Positions 8,754-17,201 of a DNA stretch of 45,700 nucleotides are shown one piece after another. The first letter of the stretch is position 1. Each line of letters opens with the position of its first letter. This stretch comes from an uncultured Flavobacteriales bacterium (GTDB lineage Bacteria > Bacteroidota > Bacteroidia > Flavobacteriales_D > Crocinitomicaceae). Under the pieces are notes generated by a model. It was not told the origin of the DNA. It saw nothing but the letters and a program-made list of their open reading frames with translations, and searched no databases. The stretch lies in the NCBI GenBank assembly GCA_913059205.1, contig CAJXRM010000012.1:1-45700 (forward strand). The letters run 5' to 3'. The position numbers and the translations under genes are program-made.

Positions 8754-8761
8754 CAAAAGTA
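8754..8761 (-). promoter_or_regulatory. -7 promoter box TAnnTTTG for purQD
   Basis: Minus strand TACTTTTG, an exact consensus match. It lies 22 bases from the preferred ATG at 8731 and 13 from the ATG at 8740, inside the short gap after the DUF6427-like gene. It suggests that purQ-purD can be transcribed independently. Confidence 0.5.
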
Positions 8762-8767
8762 CTATTA

Positions 8768-9766
8768 TTAAAAAGTTATTGCCTCATAAGGAATAAAAAA
8801 CTTACTCACAGAAAAGAAAAACACTAGATAATAGATAAACGTTGGAATTGGTTTTTGGGTTTTTTGTCCGAAACCATATGGCAAAATTAATCCTAGACTG
8901 ATAATAATCAATCCACCTGCCTCGACTTTGTGAAAGGCCAAGAAGTCAAACAAGATGGCTAAAACGCACATTATTATGAACAGGAAAATAAGTCTAAAGT
9001 GCTTTTTCATGCGTATGGAACTAACGGATATTTTTCCAAATAGTCCTTTTAAACTGAACGCAATAAGTAGTAAAATGCCTGAACAACAAACCAAAATGTT
9101 TAAGGCATTGTGCCCTGGAGAAGAACTACTAAATTGTACTTTGTCAAGAGTTGTTTTAAACACAAAGCTGTACGCACCACTGTAGATTAAAGGAATGATA
9201 AACCCGGCGACAAGCAATGCAGATTCTCTAAAAATAAAAGGACGCATCAACCATACCATCCAAAAAAGGAAGGGTAAGGTTATAAACAAAACAGGATAAA
9301 ATGTACAAGCGATACCAAAAAAGAATCCTGCACTGAAAACGGCTCTTCTTCCATCTTCGTTTTGGTTCAATTTAAATAATTGATAGATAGTTAAAACAAG
9401 AAAGAGTTGTGCAAAAGAAAGTCCTTCCAAGAAATAAAAGAAATGAAAAAAACTAGAGAATGTAATGAATAGAATAGGTGTTAAGTGACTGCTTCTTTCC
9501 ATGAATTCATTTCTATTAAAAATGGTATTCAGTAATAATGAACTAATGAATACTAAAAGAACTGATGCTGCATGAAAGCTCCAATGGTTGGGAGTCGTTA
9601 GTGTCCCCCACATTCCAAAATTTGAAGTTGCGTGTGATGAATGGAAATCCATATAAAAATTACACAGATAATAACCTGCTAAAAGCAAGGGTAAAATCAG
9701 TAATGAGAACGACCTATTTCCAAAAAACAGTTTAACCACAAGAACGAAGATACATTTTTTCTTCAC
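8768..9766 (-). CDS. DUF6427-like multi-pass membrane protein
   Basis: This is a polytopic inner-membrane protein of up to 332 residues with about eight to ten hydrophobic helices spread over its whole length and very few charged loops. The gene starts with GTG at 9766. A second GTG at 9739 (giving VVKLFFGNRSFSLLILPL) fits the usual short N-terminus of the Bacteroidota DUF6427 family better, so the true start is uncertain. Family membership is judged from overall pattern and from its place next to purine genes, which I recall as typical. No catalytic motif is seen. It reads into purQ with a 27-36 base gap. Confidence 0.72.
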   Translation of the reverse strand: MKKKCIFVLVVKLFFGNRSFSLLILPLLLAGYYLCNFYMDFHSSHATSNFGMWGTLTTPNHWSFHAASVLLVFISSLLLNTIFNRNEFMERSSHLTPILFITFSSFFHFFYFLEGLSFAQLFLVLTIYQLFKLNQNEDGRRAVFSAGFFFGIACTFYPVLFITLPFLFWMVWLMRPFIFRESALLVAGFIIPLIYSGAYSFVFKTTLDKVQFSSSSPGHNALNILVCCSGILLLIAFSLKGLFGKISVSSIRMKKHFRLIFLFIIMCVLAILFDFLAFHKVEAGGLIIISLGLILPYGFGQKTQKPIPTFIYYLVFFFSVSKFFIPYEAITF

Positions 9767-9878
9767 TGTTTATTGCTTCATATCACGAAGAATTCTATAT
9801 TTAAAGCTTCAAAACCGCATTCATCCGAAAAGACCTTAAAATTTCAAGGAAAAAGGTGGATATAAACAGATTGAGAAG

Positions 9879-10253
9879 ATGGCAAAAACAAGATATTCCG
9901 ATTCTGAACTTTTAGAGTTTAAAGAGTTGATAGAAAGAAAATTAGAAGAAGCAAAGGTAGATTTACAACTTTTAAAAGGCTCATTGTCTCATAATGATGA
10001 TCACGGAACAAATGACACTGGGCGAACATTTAATATGATGGAGGACGGATCTGACACCTTGTCGCGCGAAGAAGTTGCTCAATTGGCTTCTCGTCAAGAA
10101 AAATTTGTTTCAGCATTGAATAATGCGCTCGTTCGAATAGAAAACAAGACATATGGGATTTGTAGAGGAACGGGTAATTTAATTCAAAAAGAGAGGTTGA
10201 TGCTTGTTCCTCATGCGACATTGAGCATCGAAGCGAAGAACGCTCAAAGTTAA
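9879..10253 (+). CDS. TraR/DksA family RNA polymerase-binding protein
   Basis: This is a 124-residue cytoplasmic protein: an N-terminal coiled coil (residues about 8-90) and the DksA C-terminal signature TYGICRGTGNLI, KERLMLVPHATLSIEAKN. Classical DksA has four Cys holding zinc; this protein has a single Cys (Cys95), as is usual for the Bacteroidota form. By family it binds the secondary channel of RNA polymerase and adjusts transcription initiation, but whether ppGpp is involved here is unknown. It lies six bases before lspA, a pairing frequently seen in Bacteroidota. Confidence 0.9.
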   Translation: MAKTRYSDSELLEFKELIERKLEEAKVDLQLLKGSLSHNDDHGTNDTGRTFNMMEDGSDTLSREEVAQLASRQEKFVSALNNALVRIENKTYGICRGTGNLIQKERLMLVPHATLSIEAKNAQS

Positions 10254-10259
10254 ATTTCT

Positions 10260-10976
10260 GTGAAAAAAAAGATCCTTATTGTTGCTATAATAGTAGCACT
10301 TATTTTGGCGTTTGATCAAATCTTAAAGATTTATATCAAAACGACTTTTGAACCAGGAGAATCTTCTCCAATTTTTGGTGAATGGTTTTTGTTACAGTAC
10401 ATTGAGAATCAAGGAATGGCCTTTGGAACTACCTTCGGTTCGCAAATGTGGCATAAATTGGCGCTGAGTATTTTTAGAGTAATAGCCATAAGTGCGCTTG
10501 TTTACTACTTTTTTAAACAAGTAAAAAAAGGAGTTCGTATGGAGTTTTTAGTTGCCATTGGACTCGTTTTTGCGGGCGCAACAGGCAACTTAATCGATTC
10601 TATGTTTTACGATTTCGTTTTTCCATATGACCCATGTATGGCCTATAATCATTTGGAAGGTTCCGGTGTGTTTTCACAATGTGGTTTCTTTGGTGAAATT
10701 GAAACGCGCCACACTGGTTTTCTCATGGGCAATGTGGTTGACATGTTTAAGTTCGAAGCTTTTTGGCCTGAATGGATGCCTGTTATTGGTGGATGGGAAG
10801 TTTTTCCAGCTATTTGGAATGTAGCCGATGCATCAATTAGCATTGGTGTAATTATGGTTTTTGTGCGCCAAAAGAAGTATTTTCCGAAACCAGTTGTTGT
10901 GGCTACATCTGAAGAGAATGAAGAAGTAGAAAGCATCGAAGAAGAGAGTTCTGGTAATGAAACAATAGTTTCTTAA
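10260..10976 (+). CDS. lspA: Lipoprotein signal peptidase (signal peptidase II)
   Basis: LspA cuts the signal peptide of prolipoproteins in the inner membrane after lipid is attached to Cys. The GTG start lies six bases after the dksA stop. There are four transmembrane helices. Conserved motifs are FDQILKIYIK, NQGMAFG, GATGNLIDSMFY, GNVVDMF and IWNVADASISIG, with the catalytic pair probably Asp161 and Asp190. At 238 residues it is longer than the roughly 160 of E. coli. The extra length is an insertion of about 40 residues (118-158) between GNLIDS and GNVVDMF, and an acidic Glu/Ser-rich cytoplasmic tail after residue 215. Both occur in Bacteroidota forms. Ten predicted substrates lie in this window. 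Confidence 0.95.
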   Translation: MKKKILIVAIIVALILAFDQILKIYIKTTFEPGESSPIFGEWFLLQYIENQGMAFGTTFGSQMWHKLALSIFRVIAISALVYYFFKQVKKGVRMEFLVAIGLVFAGATGNLIDSMFYDFVFPYDPCMAYNHLEGSGVFSQCGFFGEIETRHTGFLMGNVVDMFKFEAFWPEWMPVIGGWEVFPAIWNVADASISIGVIMVFVRQKKYFPKPVVVATSEENEEVESIEEESSGNETIVS

Positions 10977-11040
10977 TAATTTCAACGGAAATGTGCACTT
11001 CGAATGTACCCAATAAACACTGTTATCTGAGTTTGTTTAT

Positions 11041-11076
11041 TTGCCGTTGACTGAGCGGAAGCGGAGTCGAAGGCAA
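11041..11076. other. Imperfect intergenic stem-loop, possible REP-like element or terminator
   Basis: TTGCCGTTGACT (11041-11052) pairs with AGTCGAAGGCAA (11065-11076) with one mismatch and one G-T pair. The loop is GAGCGGAAGCGG. It lies between the convergent lspA and barrel genes. There is no T-run directly after it. A related string (TTGAGCGGAGCC) occurs in the pheS upstream gap near 19710. Confidence 0.45.
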
Positions 11077-11102
11077 CGCGTTAATTTGTTACAAGCTTTT
11101 AC

Positions 11103-12818
11103 TTAAAACCGATACGTCACTCCGCCCATAAACTGAAATCCTTGAACTGGCGTGTTGTGCCACCTCATATATTGTTGTGCGGCAATATTATTGAATTGAA
11201 CAAAAGCGGAAATACGCTTGTTATAGCGGTACTCTACTCCCAAATTAAGGTCAGCAATGAAGTTCAACTTCTCAATGTATTGTCCGTTTTCTTCCGAAAT
11301 TCCGTTCCCTGGAGCATAAACCAAGGCCTTTCTTCCTTCTTCCATTTTTAAATCTAGGTTGAAGATGAATTTATCAAACAGGTTATACGATCCACGTAAC
11401 GTGATTTCCAAACGAGGCAAGTTCCACGCATAACTGTTGTTTAACGCGGCATAGGAATAGAATTTACCAATCGCATCGACCTTCAACTTTTCCATTAATT
11501 GGTAAGAAATCGATCCTTCAATTGTTGCAACTGTCATTGTATCATAAATGATATTAAACTTGTTTCTTGGCGAATGAATCGTATCTGTAACAAATAGAGC
11601 TTTGTCCTTTACCTTCGCAAAACTAACTGCAGCATTGAAACTGATTCTACGACTAATAGTTCCTTTTATACCACCGTAAAAATCGTATGCAGTATTTTCG
11701 TTGCGTAATTCTACATTCGGGAGTAAAAACTCGTTTTCTCCTGTTAAACTCTTAAAGGTAGTTTGTTTGATTCCTCCTCTAGCACCGATATAAGGAATAA
11801 AAATGTCGTTGAAAAGACTGTATTTTACTTCAGCAATTGGAAAAATATACGCTCGAGTGACATCGCGCACATCTATTGCTACATCCACGCCAACTTTGGC
11901 TTTGAATCGATCATTCTGAAGGCGCGTAGTGATGTGTGGTCTGAAATCAATTATCGTGTTATTAAGAAATAAACCAGTATCTAATCCAGTTAAACTTTTG
12001 TATTTCTCACCGTAGCGGTATCCATTGTAGCGAATATCAACATCTAAACCATAGACTTCAGATTTGTGTTTATACCAGGTGCTTGTTGTAACGCCAAAGA
12101 AATTTTCTCTTGCTCTCCACAAATCTTCAGCTTCTCTTTCGTTCTTTTTAGAGTGGTAGTTGTTATAGGCAATCCCCACACTAAAATTCACTTTAGCGCT
12201 GTCTTTAATGTGCGTAATGAATTTCCCAGAAAAACCGATGTCGCTGTAGCGCTGAGCAATACTGTCTCCAGCAATATCTAGAGTGTCAGAAATTCCGTAG
12301 TAATGGAAACCTTTACTTCCGTAATGGAAATCACCTCGAATTGTGTAACGTTTTTCATTTATTCCACCATATATTCCAAGGCGTGTTCTGTCGTATTGAC
12401 CTTTGGCGTAATCTTTAATATCTCCGAATGAACTTAAATGCTTTATGTGTGCACCGTATATATATTTACGCGATCGGTCTGAGTCGTAATATACTTCACC
12501 CAAAGGCATAAGTTTAGTTCCAATTCCCAATTTCACGTACGTATTGTATAATTGAGGTAATTTTTCTACTGTTTTTATTGAAGCTGGATTGATGCGTTCA
12601 ATTTCTGTTTGCGTTTCGTGCTTCAGAATTAGTAACGGATATTCAACTATAACCGTAGGAATGACAGTATCAATTACAAGCGGCGTTCGTGCACTGCGAT
12701 AGGCTTTTTCTACGGTGCGATCTCCAGATGCATCAATGATTACATCTTGACCATATCCAAAAGAAATGGCGAAAAAGAATACGATCGATAGCGCTTTTTT
12801 TATCTTATTTCTTTCCAT
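11103..12818 (-). CDS. Outer membrane beta-barrel (TonB-receptor-like) protein
   Basis: This is an outer-membrane barrel of 571 residues with a signal peptide (MERNKIKKALSIVFFFA..., cut GYG|Q). The body is a long series of amphipathic strands with short turns, and the C-terminus GFQFMGGVTYRF ends in aromatic-X-Phe, the outer-membrane insertion signal. There is no plug domain or TonB box, so it is not a complete TonB-dependent receptor even though the strands resemble that type of barrel. The chosen start overlaps the end of the TPR gene by 14 bases; an upstream in-frame ATG at 12836 is also possible. The overlap implies coupled translation and a shared function with the TPR protein. Its cargo is unknown. 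Confidence 0.82.
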   Translation of the reverse strand: MERNKIKKALSIVFFFAISFGYGQDVIIDASGDRTVEKAYRSARTPLVIDTVIPTVIVEYPLLILKHETQTEIERINPASIKTVEKLPQLYNTYVKLGIGTKLMPLGEVYYDSDRSRKYIYGAHIKHLSSFGDIKDYAKGQYDRTRLGIYGGINEKRYTIRGDFHYGSKGFHYYGISDTLDIAGDSIAQRYSDIGFSGKFITHIKDSAKVNFSVGIAYNNYHSKKNEREAEDLWRARENFFGVTTSTWYKHKSEVYGLDVDIRYNGYRYGEKYKSLTGLDTGLFLNNTIIDFRPHITTRLQNDRFKAKVGVDVAIDVRDVTRAYIFPIAEVKYSLFNDIFIPYIGARGGIKQTTFKSLTGENEFLLPNVELRNENTAYDFYGGIKGTISRRISFNAAVSFAKVKDKALFVTDTIHSPRNKFNIIYDTMTVATIEGSISYQLMEKLKVDAIGKFYSYAALNNSYAWNLPRLEITLRGSYNLFDKFIFNLDLKMEEGRKALVYAPGNGISEENGQYIEKLNFIADLNLGVEYRYNKRISAFVQFNNIAAQQYMRWHNTPVQGFQFMGGVTYRF

Positions 12819-15800
12819 TTTCATCGTTGATTTCAATAATATGATTTGGCTCTGGTGTAATTGATTTAGGCTTTTCTTTCAGTTGCATCAATTCATTCCA
12901 TAACTCATTTGCTTCATCCAGAATCCCGTCGTCTTTTACTTTGTAATGTTCCAAAACAGATTTTAAATTTTGTTCAGATTCGAATAATTTATCCTGTTTG
13001 ATATAAATACGCGATCGTAGTATCAGTCCTTTTGCAATCCAATAGTTGTAAGCAGGTTTTTGCTTAAGGATTCCCGTTACTTCTGTGTCGGCTTCATCCA
13101 AGTTGTTTTGTTTAAAGAAAATATCAGCCAATGAAAACCGTGCTTCAGCACTTTTAGCCGTAGTTGTATTTTTAATTAACCAAACCAAAGCAGTTTTGGC
13201 TGCGTCGTAGTTTCCAGCGTAATAATTACCCATTCCTTTGGCATAATATGCTTCTTGTGAAAGCTCCGAATTTAAGGATGGTTTTGAAAGTACCTTATCT
13301 GCGTAAGAAGCGGATTTGTTCCAGCTTTCAGTTAGGAATGCGCTACGCATAATTCCAAGTTGCGCATTGAATTTTGTTTCAGGATTTGAGGTAATAGTTT
13401 CCAATCGCTCGTAATACGGGATTACTTCTGCATAATTTTGGTTGTTATACAAGTAATGTGAAACACGTGCCGCAGCAACTTCTGTAAACCCAGTATTTCC
13501 GCCTTCCAATGTTTCTTTGTAAATACGAATAGCTTCTTCAATGTTTTCCAATTGATAATTCGCATCAGCCATGAAGTTTTTCACATCATTTGAGTAACGC
13601 CCATTAGGAAACTTGTCGAGGTAATTTCCGAAAAGAACAATTGACTGTTGGAATGAATTCGCCTGGTACGCCTCCATAGCGGGAGCATAGTAAATATCTT
13701 CTTGTTCGTTTTCTGAAAAATTAGCACATGGATATTGAGCAACCAATGCGCCAACTTTATCTTGTTGTTGTGTTGCTTTATATATGTCAATTATACCACG
13801 GACGGATTTTTCACAAATATTTTGATCTTCAGAATACTTCGCTAAAATCGACTCGTATTCTTCTTTTGACTTGGAATAGTTTCCCTTTTTGAAATAAATA
13901 TCTGCGATGTTAATTTTTGAATCTACAACTAATTGCGATGAAGGATAATCGAAAACGATTTTCTTGAAATTCTCTAGCGCTTTATCTAAACTTCCGTCGA
14001 ACATATAGCTTTGTGCAATTTCATAAATTGCAGGCTGCAAATATTTTGATTCGCGATAATTTGAAATTAAAGTATTCAAGTTGCGAATTTTCTCGCTGTT
14101 TTTACCTGACATATAACCGAAGGTTTTGCCCATATAATACAACGCTTGATCTTCATGTCCACCACGCAGATTTACCACATCCTGATAAAATTTTACGGCT
14201 TGTTCATTTTCCTTCATTACATAATAGCTATCAGCAATTCGCATCAATGCGTCAGCATGTTTTTCCCTATTAATATTTGGTTCTTGAATGAATATTCGAA
14301 AAGCCTCTATCGATTTTGTCAATTCTTCTTTTTGAAGAAATGCATACCCAATATTATAATGTGATTCAGCCTTAAAACCGGATTTATTTCCAGGCATTGT
14401 GATGTACTTTTTATATCCATCTATTGCAGCATTGTAATTTGGAGTTCTATAGTGTGCATCCGCAATCCAATAAGTTGCTTGTGCCGAAATCGCCGCGTCA
14501 ACAGGGTATTTGTCTACAAGCTTAAACGACTCGATTGCTCCAGAAAAGTTGGAGTTTTGGAAACGTTCTACACCTTGGTTAAAAGAAATCAATTGATACG
14601 CAGTTTTTAAACGGATATCTTTGTTCGGAATTTTATCTAAAGAGGCCAAAGCTTTTTCGTGATTATTGGCACTCATGTAAACATTTACCAGGTACTGATA
14701 CACATCATCTTTACGCGGAGAATTTGGAAAGTTTCTCAGGTACATTTCAAAGGCCTCAACCGCTTCGTTGTAAGGGTTAATGTCTAACTTGTAAGAAAGA
14801 ATAGCGTAATTGTACAAGGCATCTTCTTGAATAATAGGGTCAAATTCCATCATTGCTGCATCTTCAAAAGCCGAACGCGCTGAAACGTCATTTTTTAAAT
14901 GCATCAAGGACTCACCAATATGATAATAGGCTACTTGTCCTAAACTGTCTTCTACTTTTTTTACTCTGTCGAACAATCGGATTGCATTTTCGTATTTTCC
15001 AGTTTTGAAATATGCGTAACCCAATTGATAATCTTCATCGCGAGTAGTCTGAGCTTCTTTATCATATTTCTCTAAAAACGGAACGGCTTCTTCGTATTTG
15101 TCAGTCCTGTAATATGCGTCACCTATTAAGTGATTCATGTCTTTTTCATTGACAATGCTTTCGTTTGTCTCGATGTTTTTGGCATATTCGGTTACCTCTT
15201 CATATTTACCTTGTAGGTAATAAATTTGAGCGATGTAATATGGAACTACTTTAGCGAATTGCGGGTCTTCAGTCAATTTAAGAAATCCTGCCAAAGCAAC
15301 TTCATAATTTTTATTTTGGTAGGCGATGTGTGAAAAGTAATACATTGCCGGCCCCGCATACTGTGACGTTCCATCTTTTACTTCATGGAAAGCATTTCTT
15401 GCTTCTTCGGTATTTCCTTGTTTGAAGTTGGAATACCCTAACTTGAAATAATATTCATCTTTTTCATCTTGTTCGACATCGGTAGCTGAAAGTTGATTGA
15501 ACCAGGCTAAAGCTTCCTCATAATCTTTCTTGTAATAGAAGTATTTACCCAAGCGAAAAAAGATTGTTTTTTTGTAAATGCTCTCGGGATACTCGCGATT
15601 AAAGGCCATTAACAAAGGAACTGCATCGTTGTTATATAATTCTAACGCCGACATCGCCTCATAGTACGAGGCTTTCACGAACATTGGATCGTTCGGTTGA
15701 TTGAATTCATCTAAAAATAGTCGAAACTCCCTTCGGGCAGCGCCGTATTGCTCTTTCAAATACAAGTCTTCAGCACGATAAAAATTCTCATATTCGCTAT

Positions 15801-15873
15801 TGTACTTTTCAGTAGACTGAGAAAAGGCTACCGTACTGTACATTAATCCAAGAATAAAGAGAATTCTGTTCAT
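12805..15873 (-). CDS. Large periplasmic TPR-repeat protein
   Basis: This is a 1,022-residue secreted protein. The start at 15873 gives a clean signal peptide (MNRILFILGLMYSTVAFS|Q); an upstream GTG/ATG-like extension would spoil it. Nearly the whole chain is tetratricopeptide repeats, with repeated patterns such as YEEALAWFNQL, YFKLGYSNFKQG, AMYYFSHIAY and ALYNYAILSY, about 20-25 repeats by eye. TPR arrays bind other proteins, so this is probably a periplasmic scaffold. It overlaps the downstream outer-membrane barrel gene, which suggests the two act together at the outer membrane. A similar pair is often found in other Flavobacteriales (from memory). A promoter box lies 21 bases upstream. 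Confidence 0.88.
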   Translation of the reverse strand: MNRILFILGLMYSTVAFSQSTEKYNSEYENFYRAEDLYLKEQYGAARREFRLFLDEFNQPNDPMFVKASYYEAMSALELYNNDAVPLLMAFNREYPESIYKKTIFFRLGKYFYYKKDYEEALAWFNQLSATDVEQDEKDEYYFKLGYSNFKQGNTEEARNAFHEVKDGTSQYAGPAMYYFSHIAYQNKNYEVALAGFLKLTEDPQFAKVVPYYIAQIYYLQGKYEEVTEYAKNIETNESIVNEKDMNHLIGDAYYRTDKYEEAVPFLEKYDKEAQTTRDEDYQLGYAYFKTGKYENAIRLFDRVKKVEDSLGQVAYYHIGESLMHLKNDVSARSAFEDAAMMEFDPIIQEDALYNYAILSYKLDINPYNEAVEAFEMYLRNFPNSPRKDDVYQYLVNVYMSANNHEKALASLDKIPNKDIRLKTAYQLISFNQGVERFQNSNFSGAIESFKLVDKYPVDAAISAQATYWIADAHYRTPNYNAAIDGYKKYITMPGNKSGFKAESHYNIGYAFLQKEELTKSIEAFRIFIQEPNINREKHADALMRIADSYYVMKENEQAVKFYQDVVNLRGGHEDQALYYMGKTFGYMSGKNSEKIRNLNTLISNYRESKYLQPAIYEIAQSYMFDGSLDKALENFKKIVFDYPSSQLVVDSKINIADIYFKKGNYSKSKEEYESILAKYSEDQNICEKSVRGIIDIYKATQQQDKVGALVAQYPCANFSENEQEDIYYAPAMEAYQANSFQQSIVLFGNYLDKFPNGRYSNDVKNFMADANYQLENIEEAIRIYKETLEGGNTGFTEVAAARVSHYLYNNQNYAEVIPYYERLETITSNPETKFNAQLGIMRSAFLTESWNKSASYADKVLSKPSLNSELSQEAYYAKGMGNYYAGNYDAAKTALVWLIKNTTTAKSAEARFSLADIFFKQNNLDEADTEVTGILKQKPAYNYWIAKGLILRSRIYIKQDKLFESEQNLKSVLEHYKVKDDGILDEANELWNELMQLKEKPKSITPEPNHIIEINDENGKK

Positions 15874-15894
15874 ATCAACTGCTATTTTAACAAG

Positions 15895-15902
15895 CAAAAT
15901 TA
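15895..15902 (-). promoter_or_regulatory. -7 promoter box TAnnTTTG for the TPR-barrel operon
   Basis: Minus strand TAATTTTG, an exact match, 21 bases before the ATG at 15873. Confidence 0.5.
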
Positions 15903-16028
15903 ACCTACTTGCAGGGGGAATTGGAGAGGGTGTTCAAAAGTTTTAAACGCAATTATGTTAAGATTATTTGATGGTTTAGGTTAAAAGATTGAGCTTCTAT
16001 TTACACCTTTACATAAAATGAGACAACT

Positions 16029-16733
16029 GTGAGCAACGTAATTGATATTAAGTCGGGAGAAATAAAGCAGAGTTCTGTTACAGTACTTAGGGACATCAAT
16101 ATTGATATTTCTTCAAATGATATTGTTTACCTAATTGGAAAAACAGGAAGCGGTAAAAGCAGTTTACTTAAAACGCTTTATGGTGAATTAAAGATGCATG
16201 CGGGCACCGGCGGAGTTGCGGGGTTTGATCTGAACAAGCTACGCAAAAAGGATATTCCAAATTTACGCCGAAGCATTGGTATCGTGTTTCAAGACTTTCA
16301 ATTATTAACAGATCGTTCTGTGCTTAAAAACCTTTTGTTCGTTATGGGAGCTTCAGGTTGGAAGGACAAAGGATTAATGGAAAAACGCGCCAAAGAAGTG
16401 CTGCAGTTGGTAGGAATTGAAAACAAAATCAATTCGATGCCGTATGCACTTTCTGGTGGAGAGCAACAACGAGTTTCTATTGCACGCGCTTTACTAAACA
16501 AGCCAAAGTTGATTCTTGCGGATGAGCCAACGGGAAATTTGGATCCAGAAACATCAGAAGAAATTATGCGTTTGTTGATAGCAGTTGCACATGAAGAAAA
16601 AACGGCTGTTTTAATGGCAACACACGACATGACCTTGGTGGAGAAATTTCCAGGGAGAGTTCTCCGTGTGGCAGAAGGTACAGTAAAAGAAGTCAATTCT
16701 ATGATTAACTTTGACCCTTTTAAGTCGAATTAA
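16029..16733 (+). CDS. ftsE: FtsE-type ABC transporter ATP-binding protein
   Basis: This is a 234-residue ATPase with Walker A IGKTGSGKSSLLKTLYG, a Q-loop in IGIVFQDFQLL, signature LSGGEQQRVSIARALL, Walker B LILADEPTGNLDPET and a switch His in MATHD. These match FtsE, which with FtsX controls cell-wall hydrolysis at division. No ftsX lies beside it; in many Flavobacteriales it is elsewhere. The GTG start at 16029 is used because the upstream ATG at 16018 opens a reading frame that stops after four codons. The substrate call rests on sequence pattern only, so another LolD-like ATPase is a less likely alternative. Confidence 0.88.
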   Translation: MSNVIDIKSGEIKQSSVTVLRDINIDISSNDIVYLIGKTGSGKSSLLKTLYGELKMHAGTGGVAGFDLNKLRKKDIPNLRRSIGIVFQDFQLLTDRSVLKNLLFVMGASGWKDKGLMEKRAKEVLQLVGIENKINSMPYALSGGEQQRVSIARALLNKPKLILADEPTGNLDPETSEEIMRLLIAVAHEEKTAVLMATHDMTLVEKFPGRVLRVAEGTVKEVNSMINFDPFKSN

Positions 16734-16736
16734 GTC

Positions 16737-16760
16737 AATCGAACAGCATTGAGTTCGATT
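16737..16760. other. Perfect 8-bp hairpin downstream of ftsE
   Basis: AATCGAAC (16737-16744) and GTTCGATT (16753-16760) with an 8-base loop. There is no T-run after it on the plus strand, so it is at best a weak terminator. It ends 13 bases before the promoter box of the next gene. Confidence 0.4.
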
Positions 16761-16773
16761 AAAATATAAACCT

Positions 16774-16781
16774 TACTTTTG
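16774..16781 (+). promoter_or_regulatory. -7 promoter box TAnnTTTG for the lipoprotein gene at 16818
   Basis: TACTTTTG, an exact match, 36 bases before the ATG at 16818. ATTG at 16748-16751 is a possible -33 element, with a 22-base spacing that is a little long. Confidence 0.55.
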
Positions 16782-16817
16782 TTGTGTGATTATTATCTCA
16801 AAATCCTAACCAACACG

Positions 16818-17201
16818 ATGAAAAACGCAGTTCTATTAGCTTTACTTTTTTTTATTAGTGCAAGTTGTGACAAGGAAAAAATCTGTCGCAATATGTCTAC
16901 AGGTAATTATAAAGGTGTTTTTACGACAAAAAATCACAATTCTTTAGATGATCCAGAAATGGTCGTTTCTATCGTTGATGAATCGAGTGTTGTTATCAAC
17001 GGCTTTACATTTGAAAGAAATGGTTGCGAAGTCTCAGGAGTTTTTACTGAATTGGTTATGTTCCCAAATCAGGGTGCCGTTTTTATTACAGGAGAAATCA
17101 AAAAGAAGAAAAACAATTACAGTCTTTCAGGAACGTTTAATTTGACGGATACGCCGGAAGACGAGCCAATGTATGGAACCTTTTCTATTGATGCAATTTA
17201 A
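16818..17201 (+). CDS. Small lipoprotein, unknown function
   Basis: This is a 127-residue lipoprotein. The start at 16818 gives a signal of 16 hydrophobic residues ending in lipobox ISASC, followed by DKEK. The mature part is short beta strands (GNYKGVFTTKN, MVVSIVDESSVVINGFTFER, NNYSLSGTFNLTD), consistent with a lipocalin-like or small beta-sandwich fold. No named family is recognised. Its stop codon shares the TTAA at 17198-17201 with the stop of the convergent glutaminyl cyclase gene. Confidence 0.78.
   Translation: MKNAVLLALLFFISASCDKEKICRNMSTGNYKGVFTTKNHNSLDDPEMVVSIVDESSVVINGFTFERNGCEVSGVFTELVMFPNQGAVFITGEIKKKKNNYSLSGTFNLTDTPEDEPMYGTFSIDAI

Noticed and set aside
11103..12818. Complete TonB-dependent receptor
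   Set aside because: The strands and C-terminus resemble one, but there is no plug domain or TonB box and the length is short.
16018..16032. ATG at 16018 as the ftsE start
   Set aside because: It opens a frame of four codons that ends at TGA (16030-16032); ftsE begins with the GTG at 16029 in another frame.
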